From assembly GCA_963802355.1 (NCBI GenBank), contig CAWDIV010000025.1:14768-78767 (forward strand): a stretch of 64,000 nucleotides of DNA. The letters run 5' to 3'. Numbering within the stretch: position 1 is the stretch's first letter; every line of letters begins with the position of its first letter. Under the pieces are notes generated by a model, which did not search any database, was not told where the DNA came from, and saw only the letters and a program-made list of their open reading frames with translations. The stretch is from SG8-41 sp963802355 (GTDB taxonomy: Bacteria > Pseudomonadota > Gammaproteobacteria > Burkholderiales > SG8-41). A program made the position numbers and the translations under genes. This document shows positions 45,549 through 54,866 of this stretch, piece by piece.

Positions 45549-45974
45549 TCATTTCAGCTTCTTCAACGCTGCAATGGCCTTCGCCTGATCTTCCGCGCTG
45601 TCGCACGCGACGTAGCTCACGAACTTCCTGCCGATGGTAATTGCGCTGATGCCACGAAAGCTGATCCCGGAGTCGCCGAGGGCGCGCGCGATCTTCGCTC
45701 CCAAACCCGGCCGGTCGGCCCCTTCGATCCTTACGGAATGTATGGTCTGCGGGGTGCCCATGCCTGCGCCCTGGGCGGCGCGGGTCGCCTTCGCTCCCTT
45801 CACCGGCGTCACAAACAGCATCCCCTTGCCCGGGTTCTCCGGGGTGCGTCGCGCGAATACCATTTCGAAGTTCGCCCCCGCCTCGGCAAGCGGCTCGAGC
45901 TTGTCGGCTACGCCTCCCGCATGGTCGTCGATGCTGACCGCCCAGACCTCCGCCTTCGTCGCCTTGAGTGCCAT
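45549..45974 (-). CDS. ACT-domain protein
   Basis: 141 residues with two ACT-like modules: VWAVSIDDHAGGVADKLEPLAEAGANFEMVFARR and, after a basic linker, IHSVRIEGADRPGLGAKIARALGDSGISFRGISAITIG. ACT domains bind amino acids or related small molecules and regulate enzymes; as a stand-alone protein the partner is unknown. It is the first gene of a two-gene unit with the VOC protein. The length matches stand-alone ACT proteins. Confidence 0.85.
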   Translation of the reverse strand: MALKATKAEVWAVSIDDHAGGVADKLEPLAEAGANFEMVFARRTPENPGKGMLFVTPVKGAKATRAAQGAGMGTPQTIHSVRIEGADRPGLGAKIARALGDSGISFRGISAITIGRKFVSYVACDSAEDQAKAIAALKKLK

Positions 45975-46131
45975 AGCGTCCTCCTCTAGAAAAAGGCTGA
46001 CGACGGATAATTTACTCCGATGGGCTCCCGCGCGATATCGGCCAGGCGATTGACCATATCACGGGCGGAGGGATAGAGTGTCCTTGCGCGGGAAATGGTT
46101 TTTAAAATCCCTATGCTCCCCGGAGGATGCC

Positions 46132-47184
46132 ATGAAAGGGGTCGTGTTTCTCGGAGATCGAAAGCTCGAGCTGAGAGAATTCCCCGATCCGACAGCAGGC
46201 CCGCGGGACGTGGTCCTCGAGATCAAGGCCTCGGGCATGTGCGGCAGCGACCTGCACAACTATCGCGCCCCGGCTCATGCCCCCGGGACCGTGACCGGCG
46301 GTGTCAAGCGGGAGGCCGGGATGATCGCCGGCCACGAGCCCTGCGGCGTCGTCGCTGCGGTGGGCGCCGGTGTCAGCGAGAAGGAGGCCCGGGTCGGCCA
46401 GCGCGTCATGGATCACCATTACGACGGTTGCGGCAACTGCAAGCACTGCCGGGCCGGCTGGACGCAGATGTGTCTCGCGGGCACGGTGGTCTACGGCTCG
46501 GGTGGGCACGGCGGACACGCCAAGTACATGAGGGTCCCAGTATCGACGCTGGTGCCACTACCGGACTCGCTCTCCTTCGTGACGGGCGCGGCGATCTCGT
46601 GCGGCACCGGCACGGCCTGGGGCGCTCTGAAGCGGATCAATCTGCAGGGCGGCGAGACGATCGCCATCTTCGGCCAGGGCCCTGTCGGCCTGTCGGCGAC
46701 GCAGTTGGCCGTCGAGATGGGCGCCCGCGTCATCGCCATCGACGTCGCGCCGGAGCGGCGCAAGCTCGCCCAGGCATTCGGCGCGCACGAAGTGATCGAC
46801 GGCAAGGCCGGCGACATGGTGAAAGCGATCCGCGACCTGACGCACGGCGAGGGTGCGCACAAGACGCTGGACGCCTCGTCGGCGCCGGACGCCCGCGCCG
46901 CAGCCGTGCGCTCGGTGCGCTCGTGGGGCACGGCCTGCTTCGTCGGCGAGCGCGGCGAGGTGACGCTCGACGTGAGCCCGGATCTCTTGCGCCGCCAGGT
47001 GACCCTCGTGGGCTCCTGGACGTTTTCGAAGCAAGGCCAGGCCGAGTGCGCCGAGTTCGTCGCCGACCGGAAGGTCGACGTGGAAAAGCTCTTCACGCAT
47101 CGCTGGAGGCTCGAGCAGGCGGAGGAAGCCTACAAGCTCTTCGACACGCAGACGACGGGTAAGGCCGTCATCCTGCCGTCCTGA
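46132..47184 (+). CDS. zinc-dependent alcohol dehydrogenase family protein
   Basis: 350 residues from the ATG with GGAGGATGC upstream. Catalytic zinc ligands are in SGMCGSDLHNY (Cys) and IAGHEPCGVVA (His-Glu); the structural zinc set is the four cysteines of DGCGNCKHCRAGWTQMC. The coenzyme loop is IAIFGQGPVGLSATQLAVEMGARVIAID, whose Asp favours NAD(H). A GVKREAG insert in the catalytic domain is unusual. The family covers threonine, sorbitol and other polyol or alcohol dehydrogenases, and the substrate is not fixed. Confidence 0.92.
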   Translation: MKGVVFLGDRKLELREFPDPTAGPRDVVLEIKASGMCGSDLHNYRAPAHAPGTVTGGVKREAGMIAGHEPCGVVAAVGAGVSEKEARVGQRVMDHHYDGCGNCKHCRAGWTQMCLAGTVVYGSGGHGGHAKYMRVPVSTLVPLPDSLSFVTGAAISCGTGTAWGALKRINLQGGETIAIFGQGPVGLSATQLAVEMGARVIAIDVAPERRKLAQAFGAHEVIDGKAGDMVKAIRDLTHGEGAHKTLDASSAPDARAAAVRSVRSWGTACFVGERGEVTLDVSPDLLRRQVTLVGSWTFSKQGQAECAEFVADRKVDVEKLFTHRWRLEQAEEAYKLFDTQTTGKAVILPS

Positions 47185-47318
47185 ATTCCAATCTGAACAT
47201 TCACTTGCATGCTCCGGTGGTCGATGGGGTCTATCGCACCACGGGCGAGGGGTAACGGTATTCCACCCGGCGCCCGAGCGACCAACCATTGTGGCCGATG
47301 CGCACGGAGGTCGGAAGT

Positions 47319-47396
47319 TCGCGCCCGCCAACGGCAGCTATGGGGATCACCATTCCGCAGGAGCTGCTGCTGCGCGCCGACAAGGTTATCGAGTGA
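47319..47396 (+). pseudogene. C-terminal fragment of a PF04392-type substrate-binding protein
   Basis: The frame ends MGITIPQELLLRADKVIE stop. The complete receptor at the right end of the window finishes LGLTIPQSILLRADEVIE. No other part of the gene is present, and the upstream 130 bases have no recognisable coding content. Confidence 0.75.
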
Positions 47397-47397
47397 C

Positions 47398-47480
47398 AAC
47401 CGTCCGCTTGGGTCGATTACGTCTATCCGGCAACGGCCGCTATCTGGAAAATTGGAATTTGCTGGCAGCAGGCCGTAGCC
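47398..47480 (+). repeat. dispersed repeat R1, split by an IS
   Basis: Contains TTGGGTCGATTACGTC, then ACGGCCGCTATCTGGAAAATT and GGCCGTAGCCGGCC. The IS starts at 47481; the continuation (ACAAGCGGACGTAGCCGGCG) appears after its right end at 49193. Aligns with R2-R8. Confidence 0.7.
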
Positions 47481-49192
47481 GGCCGAGCTTGTGTAAAAAC
47501 AGTCGCCTTGGGTTTTGCTTGAGCGATGATGGCGTAGCGGACCGTGGAGGGCTCATGCCGGCCTCCAGCGCGTCGCGGAGCCCGTTATCGGAAGTTGTTC
47601 AGTTTGATTGGCAGATGAAGGCCGAGAGCGTCGGCGCATGAAGCGAAGTACGAGCCTATGCGGCCCAAAGCGCTCATCGCTCGCATCATTTCGGCGATAC
47701 CCAAGATGCGCATCACGCGCTTCAGGTTATAGGCAAGGACATGCAGACTCATCTCGGTGCGCACGCGCGCCAGCGTCTTGGTCAGGAAGTGGGTCCATCC
47801 CATCCAGTACTTGATCGTTCCGAACGGATGCTCGACCGTTTGTCGTCGCACTCGCATCATCTCGGGTTGCCGATCCAACCGCTGCTGCATCGCTTCGAGA
47901 ACAGCCTCATGCTTCCCAGCGTCGGATCCGCCGATAGTGGCTGGTCGTGCATCGCGCTTTAATCGGACAACGCGGGCAAGCCGAGCTCCAGTAAACATGC
48001 GAGCGTCATGCCGGCTTCGACGGTGGTAAAACGTTTGATCGCCCGTTGTCCGGCAGGACAGCGATATTCATCGTCGCTGGCGATGTAGATGAAGTCCTGC
48101 TTGTCGAAGCGCCCCTCGGCCAGGCTGTTCGAGGTCAGCGTCTTGGGCACGATGGGCGTGATCCCGGCCTGGTCGCAATCCAGTATCTGTTCGCCTTTGA
48201 AGTAACCGCGGTCGGCCACGACGGTTAGATCGTCGATGCCAGTGGCCGCGCGTGCCTGTTCGGCCATCGGCGTCAGTTGGTCGCGATCGATACCCTCGGT
48301 GATGACTTCATGCGCCACGATCAGGTGGTGCTTGGCGTCGACCGCGCGTCTGCACGTTGTAGCCGACGATGCCCCCATCCCGACTCTTCATCGAGCGCGC
48401 ATCGGGGTCGGTCAACGACAGCTGTTGATCGGGGCTGGCGAGCATCTGCGCTTCGAGCATCTTGAGCCGCTGCATCTGCTCCTTCAGCGCCGCAATCTTG
48501 TCTTGCAGGCGGCCCTTCTTGAGCTCTGCCACTTCCGGTTCGGCCCGGTCGGCCGTGTCCATGGCCGCCAGATAGCGCGCGATGCTCTCTTCGATCTGCG
48601 CCATCCGCCGCTGCATCTTGGCCGGCGTGAAGTTCTTGTCGCGGTTGTTCACCGCCTTGAACTTGCTGCCATCGATGGCCACGATCGCCTCGCTGAACAG
48701 ATTGAGCTGGCGACACAGCACGACGAACTGGCGGCATACCTTGCGGATCGCTGCCCCATTGTCCTTGCGGAAGTTGGCGATGGTCTTGAAGTCCGGCATC
48801 AGCCGTCCGGTCAGCCACATCAGTTCGACGTTGCGCTGCGCCTCCCGCTCCAGCCGGCGGCTGGACTGGATGCGATTCAGGTAACCGTAGATGTAGAGCT
48901 TCAGCAGCACCGCCGGGTGGTACGCCGGCCGGCCCGTCGCCGCCGGGTCAACGCCAACAAAGCCCAGCGCACCAGGTCGAGCCCATCAACGAAGACCTCC
49001 ACCACGCGAACCGGATTCTCCGCTTCAACGTAGTCATCAAGACACGCCGGCAGCAGGGTCACCTGAGTTCGGTCCTCGCCTTCGTATGAATCGCTTCATC
49101 TGCGTGCCCCACGTGTGCCCTAATATCCGTAACAACGTACGGCGGCACCTACGCGTTTACATTGGGCATGACGTTTTTACACAGCCTCGGCC
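47481..49192 (-). mobile_element. insertion sequence, IS1182-like, with 20 bp terminal inverted repeats
   Basis: Left end GGCCGAGCTTGTGTAAAAAC (47481-47500) matches the reverse complement of the right end (49173-49192, GGCCGAGGCTGTGTAAAAAC) at 18 of 20 positions. The element is about 1.71 kb and carries a single transposase gene on the minus strand. It is inserted inside a copy of the dispersed repeat. No unambiguous target duplication is visible. Confidence 0.85.
47585..49099 (-). pseudogene. DDE transposase (IS1182-like), at least four frameshifts
   Basis: The start at 49099 gives MKRFI; one base later the frame continues EGEDRTQVTLLPACLDDYVE. Further shifts near 48965, 48350 and 47990 are needed to read VDPAATGRPAYHPAVLLKLYIYGYLN, the IVAIDGSKFKAVNN segment with the first catalytic Asp, GYNVQTAVDAKHHLIVAHEV, LTVVADRGYFKG with the second Asp, and finally RRQTVEHPFGTIKYWMG with the Glu. 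All three DDE residues can be found but not in one frame. As sequenced the element cannot make an active transposase. Confidence 0.83.
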
Positions 49193-49391
49193 ACAAGCGG
49201 ACGTAGCCGGCGAAGGTCGATCGCGGTGGAAAATGCAGGTCAGGAAGCTAGGTTCCTGACATGTACGGAAGCGCACAGACGCTTGTTGTCCCTTCGCTAT
49301 CTGAGTGACGTTGCGGATGCCGCTGCCAGACCTTGGAGCCCAGTGGGACCGCATTTGACGTCCAATCGTGCTATTCACCGGGAGGGAGCTT

Positions 49392-50364
49392 ATGCGCCAT
49401 GCACCTAGTGTTGTTCTTGCGGCAATGATCTACGCGGTATCCTCCGGTGTCGTTGTCGCACAGGACAACTATCCAATAAAACCGGTACGGCTGATCGTGG
49501 CATACCCGCCCGGAGGCACCACTGATGTCATTGCCCGCCTGATGGGCGAAAAGCTGGGCGAGCGGCTGGGCCAACCGGTCATCATTGACAACCGTGGCGG
49601 CGTCGGCGGTACGGTCGGCACAGAAATCGCTGCCAGGGCAAATCCTGATGGATACACGTTAACCATGGGGACAACCAGTACCCATGTGATCGCGGCCGGC
49701 ATCTATAGCAAGCTCAAGTACGATCCGATCAACGATTTCGCACCGGTCACTTTGGTGGCGAGCACCTCTTACCTGCTGGTCGTCAATCCGGGCGTCAAGG
49801 CGAATTCGCTCAAGGAATTCGTTGCGCTCGCGAGATCGCAGCCGGGCAAGCTCGAGTTCGCCTCGGGCGGGACGGGTACTACAACCAGCTAGCAATGGAA
49901 ATGTTGAAGGTAGCAGCTGGGATCGACCTGGTGCATTCGCCCTATAACGGTGGCCGGGCGGCGGTTACTGGCATGCTCGCGGGGAAGGCGCAGGCGCTGT
50001 TTATCAGCATGCCGGAGGTCCTACCGGAAGCCAAATCGGGCAGGCTGCGCCCACTTGCCGTGAGCACTGCAAAGCGCTCATCGTCCCAGCCCGATGTGCC
50101 GACTGTGGACGAGTCCGGGTATCCGGGATTCGAGGTGTCCCTATGGCTGGGATTCTTTGCTCCCAAAGGCACCCCGGCGCCAATCCTCAACCTGCTGCAT
50201 GGCGAACTTGTGAGGATTGCGCAGTCGCCGAAATGAAAGCTCAGTTCGAGAAGAATGGCGCTGATGTGTTGACCAACTCGCAGCGCGAACTTACGCAGTT
50301 GGTCAGGACCGAGATCGACAAGTACACGAAGTTGATCAAGGGTGCCCGTATCCCGCAGCAATAG
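49392..50364 (+). CDS. Bug-family (TTT) periplasmic receptor, two frameshifts
   Basis: GGAGGGAG precedes the ATG. Signal VVLAAMIYAVSSGVVVAQ, then NYPIKPVRLIVAYPPGGTTD and IDNRGGVGGTVGTEIAARANPDGYTLTMG. Near 49885 one base is missing; the next frame gives QLAMEMLKVAAGIDLVHSPYNGGRAAV (with PYNGG replacing PYKG) and DVPTVDESGYPGFE. Near 50235 another missing base leads to EMKAQFEKNGADVLTNSQREL and the final helix. Joined length about 324 residues. It follows the IS and lies in the repeat-rich region. Confidence 0.8.
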
Positions 50365-50469
50365 CCCCAGGAAGCCCTCGGGTCGCTCGACGCGCTGATT
50401 GAGCGGAGGATCAGCTAGCCAGTTGCCACTCTCGGGGCATGGTCAACAAGGCCGCTTGGTAGCAGCTAT

Positions 50470-50538
50470 CAACGGCAGCTTTTGGGGAGTTTGCGCCGGC
50501 ATCGCGACGGTTGCTGACCGGCCAATAGCGGTCATTCT
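50470..50538 (+). repeat. dispersed repeat R2
   Basis: AACGGCAGCTTTTGGGGAG, then GCCGGCATCGCGACGG and GACCGGCCAATAGCGGTCATTC. It sits in the 324 base gap between the Bug and PstS-like genes, where nothing else is visible. Confidence 0.7.
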
Positions 50539-50688
50539 CGCATGATTGACAGCGTCATAGCACCAGCGTAGCTTGCCTCGGCACGGACAACCTCGGAGCG
50601 ACAGCTGAGTCGGTATGGAGGCGGGTCAAATAATGTGTATTACCTCAGACTGATCTGACAGGCAGTGCCGGTTGTTAGGAGACCCGTT

Positions 50689-51516
50689 ATGAGGAATCGA
50701 TGGAAGGGCCGATTCGGCGCCTTGGTGGTAGGCGCGGCAATTGCGTTAAACGTCTGCGCCCAGGAAGCCGAGAAGGTGGTGCTGGACGGATCGACCGGGG
50801 TAATGCCTTTAGCCTCGGCCCTTGCCAAAGCTTTCCAGGTGAAGTTTCCCGGCGCCGCTTTCGAGTTCGGAACGGGGCTCGGTACCCGGGAGCGGTTTCA
50901 GGCATTGGCCGCGGGGAAGATCGACATTGCGCTCGCCAGCCACGGCTTGCGCGTGGAGGATCTCACGAAACAGGGCATGATTGTGCATGAGATCGCGCGC
51001 ATCGCGGTCGTGTTCGGTGTCAATGAAACGGTGCCTGCGTCAAACCTGACCGCGCAACAGGTCTGCGACATCTACTCGGGGAAAGTCACGAACTGGAAGG
51101 CCTTGGGTGGTCCCGAACTCGAGATTGCGGCGCGCACCCGTCCCGAGTCCGAAGTCGACACTGAGGTCGTGCGCGATGGTGTAGCCTGCATGAAGAACCT
51201 GAAGATCGCGGACAGCGTCAAAGTCCTGCCGAAAACCGGCGACATGGCGAAGGAACTTGCCGCGGTCCCCGGCGCGATCGGGATGACCAGCATGACGGTC
51301 GTGGAGCAAAGCAAGGGCAAGATCAAGGCCGCATCTCTCGACGGCATCGCGCCGGGCGCGGACAACGTGAAGCGCAGGGCCTACACGCTCATCCGCGAGT
51401 CGTTCTTCGTCACCCGGGGCTCGCCGTCAACCGCGGCCGCGCGCTTCATCGAATTCACGCGCAGCGCCGCGGGGGATGACGTGATCGCCGCCAACGGCGC
51501 GGTGCCGGTAAAATAA
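50689..51516 (+). CDS. PstS-like phosphate-type substrate-binding protein
   Basis: 275 residues; TTAGGAGAC precedes the ATG. The signal peptide (GALVVGAAIALNVCA) is followed by VVLDGSTGVMPLASALAKAFQ (the STG anion loop), then KIDIALASHGLR, NLTAQQVCDIYSGKVTNWKALGG, and AAVPGAIGMTSM. These match the PBP-like domain of phosphate receptors, but DGSTGV replaces the fuller GAGASF-type loop, so the ligand may be another oxyanion. No pstCAB genes are adjacent. It lies alone between repeats R2 and R3. Confidence 0.83.
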   Translation: MRNRWKGRFGALVVGAAIALNVCAQEAEKVVLDGSTGVMPLASALAKAFQVKFPGAAFEFGTGLGTRERFQALAAGKIDIALASHGLRVEDLTKQGMIVHEIARIAVVFGVNETVPASNLTAQQVCDIYSGKVTNWKALGGPELEIAARTRPESEVDTEVVRDGVACMKNLKIADSVKVLPKTGDMAKELAAVPGAIGMTSMTVVEQSKGKIKAASLDGIAPGADNVKRRAYTLIRESFFVTRGSPSTAAARFIEFTRSAAGDDVIAANGAVPVK

Positions 51517-51631
51517 TCGGATTCTTGGTGACTATGGGTAGCGCGGCGTCTGAAACTCGAAGCCGCGTAACTTAGCTCGGCACTGACACAACTCCGCTTC
51601 GGCGGGGGATGTTTTGCGTCGCACGATCGGC

Positions 51632-51726
51632 TGCTTCGGGTCGACAACCGCAGCTCACGACAGGCCGCTATCTGGAAATCTGAGGCTCGCCTGCATCGGG
51701 CGTAGCCGGCCAATACCGGTCACTCG
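51632..51726 (+). repeat. dispersed repeat R3
   Basis: TTCGGGTCGACAACCGC, AGGCCGCTATCTGGAAATCT, GCATCGGGCGTAGCC and GGCCAATACCGGTCACTC in order: the most complete core of the family. The rest of 51517-51900 shows no gene. Confidence 0.75.
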
Positions 51727-51900
51727 GATCGCGGATACGGAAAAATAAGGAAAAAAGCACTTCGATCCCTCTAATCGAAGAAACGCCGCTGAAAGATAGC
51801 ACCTAACCCGCGCCGGGAAAATCTTTCGTGTCCCATGAAAGTGCCAACTTGCCAAAAGTGTGCTGCGCATCATCTCCTGCGAGATCGCTGCTGATCGACG

Positions 51901-52692
51901 TTACTGCCAACAGCCCACGCGTACCGTAAACTGCCTGGCTTTGCCCAGAAGCTCCTCCCCAATCCCCAGGATAGGAGACGCTTCTGCGGGGGGCGGTTCG
52001 ATACCGCTTTGCCTCAGAAACTCCAACACCGGACCCGTCGCGATAGCAAAGCCGACCTTTTGGATATCCTGTCCCGTGCGCTGATAGACCCGTACGGTGT
52101 CGATCTTGGCGGTCACCACGCCCACGACTTGGCCGTATTCGTCCAACACGGGCCCGCCGCTGTTGCCTGGACGAACGTCGGCCCGGATGGCGAATCGAGA
52201 TGGACCATCAGGGCGATCGGCCGCAGCCATAGTGCCTACGGTAAGAAAAGGCTCGATCCGAGGTAGGCCATGGGCCGGATAACCGACCGTCGCCACCGCT
52301 TCGCCGGTGCGTGTGGTGTCCGTCGGACGAAATGTCGCGATGGATACCGCGAGCGCCTGGATGCTGATAAGTGCGAGATCGCGTTTCTTCTCGTCGGCGA
52401 CACGCTCGGCCGTGACCGTCTTCCCATCGTTGCCCCGAATGGTGAGGACCGCGCAGCGTTCTATTACATGGTGAGCGGTCAATACACGCTGCGGCGCGAC
52501 GAAAAAGCCCGTGCCGCTGCCGATCATACGGCGGCCCGGAACAGGCGATGTCTCGCCTTTCAAGGCTTTCTGAACATATTCGATACGTGCCCGCTCGGCC
52601 TCAGAGAGCTTCGGCGTATCAGCCCAGCCCGCCGCCGCCAAAAATATCGTACTCCCAACAAGGCATGCCAGCCTGGCCTTAAGGTCTCGCAT
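51901..52692 (-). CDS. secreted trypsin-like serine protease
   Basis: 263 residues from the ATG at 52692 (GAGAGG upstream). Signal CLVGSTIFLAAAGWA-DT. The catalytic triad is complete: VLTAHHVIERC (His), KKRDLALISI (Asp) and IRADVRPGNSGGPVLD (Ser). The domain matches the S1/HtrA protease body, but no PDZ domain follows and the C terminus is short (TVRVGCWQ). It would act in the periplasm or outside the cell. No neighbour suggests a substrate. Confidence 0.88.
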   Translation of the reverse strand: MRDLKARLACLVGSTIFLAAAGWADTPKLSEAERARIEYVQKALKGETSPVPGRRMIGSGTGFFVAPQRVLTAHHVIERCAVLTIRGNDGKTVTAERVADEKKRDLALISIQALAVSIATFRPTDTTRTGEAVATVGYPAHGLPRIEPFLTVGTMAAADRPDGPSRFAIRADVRPGNSGGPVLDEYGQVVGVVTAKIDTVRVYQRTGQDIQKVGFAIATGPVLEFLRQSGIEPPPAEASPILGIGEELLGKARQFTVRVGCWQ

Positions 52693-53018
52693 CAAATTTA
52701 ACCTCTCAAGCTCCGTCCCATTATCGGCAAATCCAGTTGCAAACCGGATCGTTAGTAGCTAATGAGAAAGCCGCGATGTGCGCTTTTTCACGGAAACGCT
52801 ATTGTAAGTGTGCCATGCATTTTCGGGCAGAACTATATGCCTTGTGTTACGGGCGAGTATCCGGTGCGCACACACGTTGCGCAGGGCAACATTTCTGGGA
52901 AAAGAGTGGGGCTCGAGTGAATTGTGACGTGATTGACGGTTGACCGACTGGAGTGAACAATAGAGTTTAGATCTCCTATGCGCCCGCTTCATCCCATCTA
53001 CCCTCATTCAGGGGGGCG
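52693..53018. other. intergenic region without recognisable gene
   Basis: This 326 base stretch upstream of the protease and the beta-helix gene holds no convincing ORF. It is AT-richer than its surroundings and probably contains the promoters of the two divergent genes. Confidence 0.5.
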
Positions 53019-54215
53019 ATGATGTCGTCTTACAATCCGCGTCTGATCATCGTCGGGAGCTCAGGAAGCCGCGGACGTCGAGGACGTTTCTGGCCATTCG
53101 GGCGTGGTCTTTCGTCCTGGCTGATTGGCGGCACCGCGGACTTCGACAGAATTCAAGACGCCATTGACGCGATCGGCTCGGACATTCGGTTTCCACCCCC
53201 GACGGGCGCCGAGCGCTATACGATCCTAGTCACGCCGGGCATCTATCGGGAAAAGATCACATTCAAGAGCTCCTCGTCGATCTTGTTGGGATCAGTCAGC
53301 ACTCGGTCTACATCCAGCCGGACACGACGAAGGCCGACGAAGCGATCATCAAGCTCGTCGATGACGTCACGGTTAGCAACGTGACGATCTGGAATGGCAA
53401 GAATCAGTACACCATTGTCGGACACGGCGTGCGATCCACGGGCCTCAATCGGGTCGAGGTGTTTGGACTGTGGTGGAGAGAGACGGACTTTACGACTGGT
53501 AAAACGAAAAAAGTGTTCTCAACGGCGAAGGCCCTGCGCATGGACGGCAACTGGTCGGTGTTCATCACGCGATTCTTCGGCGCGAGCTACTACGGCACGG
53601 ACGGATACTCAGTGGAACTCGTCGGACCTGATCCAGGAACACCGACCTTGATCAACAAGAAACATGACGCCTACAAGGGGGGTAATGGATGGAACGCCGA
53701 CTGCCATCTCATCAACTCGTTCTTCGATTCTTTATTCATTGGCAAAGATTCTACCGGCGGCTGTGTCAAGGTGAAAGACTGCTACGAGGTGCACCTTCGA
53801 AATTCACTTGCTCGGACGACCGGACAAGGTTCGGCGGTGCGGATCGAGGCGACGGACCCCGCTCTCGCCAAGGACGGCTATCCAGCTGCTAAAAGCTACA
53901 TGGAGGTTGGCCCGAAGGCTCCTCTCGTCGCCGTCACCGTCGAGGGCAGCACGCTCAACGGTCCCAATCGTGCTCTCAGCATTGGCAACTACTGCCTCTG
54001 TTTCTTCCGGCACTCTGCGGCGGACTCGATCTACGTCGACGAGGAACAGGTCGACGGCGTGTCGCGCGGGCGGCTCCTCGATCCCGGTTGGCGGGAAGTT
54101 CGAGCGCTACTCGAACTCGGTTAGCTCATTTACCTGGCCGAAGTTGCCTTCGCTGATCCGGAAAGGAACTCCAATGAACGCCCTGGGGACGTCCGCTATG
54201 GAGAAACCCGACTGA
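53019..54215 (+). CDS. pectinesterase/pectate-lyase-type beta-helix protein, two frameshifts
   Basis: GGGGGGCG precedes the ATG. The N-terminal frame gives IIVGSSGSRGRRGRFWPFG and the repeat-fold start DFDRIQDAIDAIGSDIRFPPP, ILVTPGIYREKITFKSS, the standard opening of a pectinesterase-like right-handed helix. Near 53285 one base is missing; the next frame reads LVGISQHSVYIQPD and then helical coils (NVTIWNGKNQYTIV, LRMDGNWSVFITRFFGASYYG). Near 54090 a third frame gives FERYSNSVSSFTWPKLPSLI and stop at 54215. No signal peptide is evident. Typical catalytic Asp/Arg of pectinesterases cannot be assigned. Confidence 0.65.
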
Positions 54216-54340
54216 CTGGTTTGGGTCGCCTGCAGGCATTCGGCACCGGCAGCTTTAGGTTGATTCGATCTGTCTTGTCGCGAACGGCGGCATTCCGGAA
54301 ATCTGACGCGCAGCCGCGTCCGGCGATAGTCGGCCAGATC
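54214..54340 (+). repeat. dispersed repeat R4
   Basis: TTTGGGTCGCCTGCAGGC, GGCACCGGCAGCTTTAGG (also exact in R8), then CATTCCGGAAATCTGACG and GCGTCCGGCGATAGTCGGCC. It begins one base before the end of the beta-helix gene and ends 18 bases before the IS91 fragment. Confidence 0.75.
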
Positions 54341-54357
54341 CAGACATTCGACAGCAG

Positions 54358-54529
54358 CGCTTCGACATCGATATCGAACACCGCCCACACTGGTGGCGGC
54401 AACTTGAAGATCATCGCCGCCATCGAAGAGCCCGCCGTGATTTGTAAGATCGTCACGCATCTGGGCTTGCCTGCGTGTTCACCACCACGCTCCCCGGCGC
54501 GGGGACTGGCGCTGTTTCAGGCGGCCTGA
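54358..54529 (+). pseudogene. C-terminal fragment of an IS91-family transposase
   Basis: FDIDIEH-x-PHC then, after one missing base, GGGNLKIIAAIEEPAVICKI and VTHLGLPACSPPRSPARGLA to LFQAA stop. The PHCGG zinc-type knuckle followed by LKIIAAI and the APPRSPARG tail are characteristic of the C terminus of Y2 rolling-circle (IS91-type) transposases. The rest of the gene is not here. Confidence 0.75.
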
Positions 54530-54721
54530 TCCTCACGACAACAACGGCTCTGCGACAAGGCCGACGACCCGGCTCGGCCCGTGCTCGCGCGAAGCGGTCA
54601 AACTGCGTCGCAGTGAGGCGATTCGGACCGACGTAGGGCTCAATGTCACCGAGCGTGGGAAATTTTCAGCGTACACCCGTGCAATTGACCGCACGAAGCG
54701 CTGCCGATAGATTGGCAGTTA

Positions 54722-54751
54722 GGGAAAAGGGTGGTTTGAAAACCCTATCCC
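54722..54751. other. hairpin downstream of the IS91 fragment
   Basis: GGGAAAAGGGT (54722-54732) and ACCCTATCCC (54742-54751) form an imperfect stem. IS91-type elements end in a hairpin (terIS), so this may be a relic of one. The remaining DNA from 54530 to 54866 shows no gene. Confidence 0.35.
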
Positions 54752-54866
54752 GAAAAAAGTCGAAGAGCGAGGAGTTCTTGCTACGCCGACGACGCGTTCG
54801 CGCCGTGGACCATCGGCGCGACCATGTAACAAAAGGGGTCAGAGCAAATGGAGGGGGAGCTTACGC

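Noticed and set aside
50740..50760. GTTAAAC as another cassette boundary
   Set aside because: It lies inside the signal peptide of the PstS-like gene and has no RYYYAAC partner.
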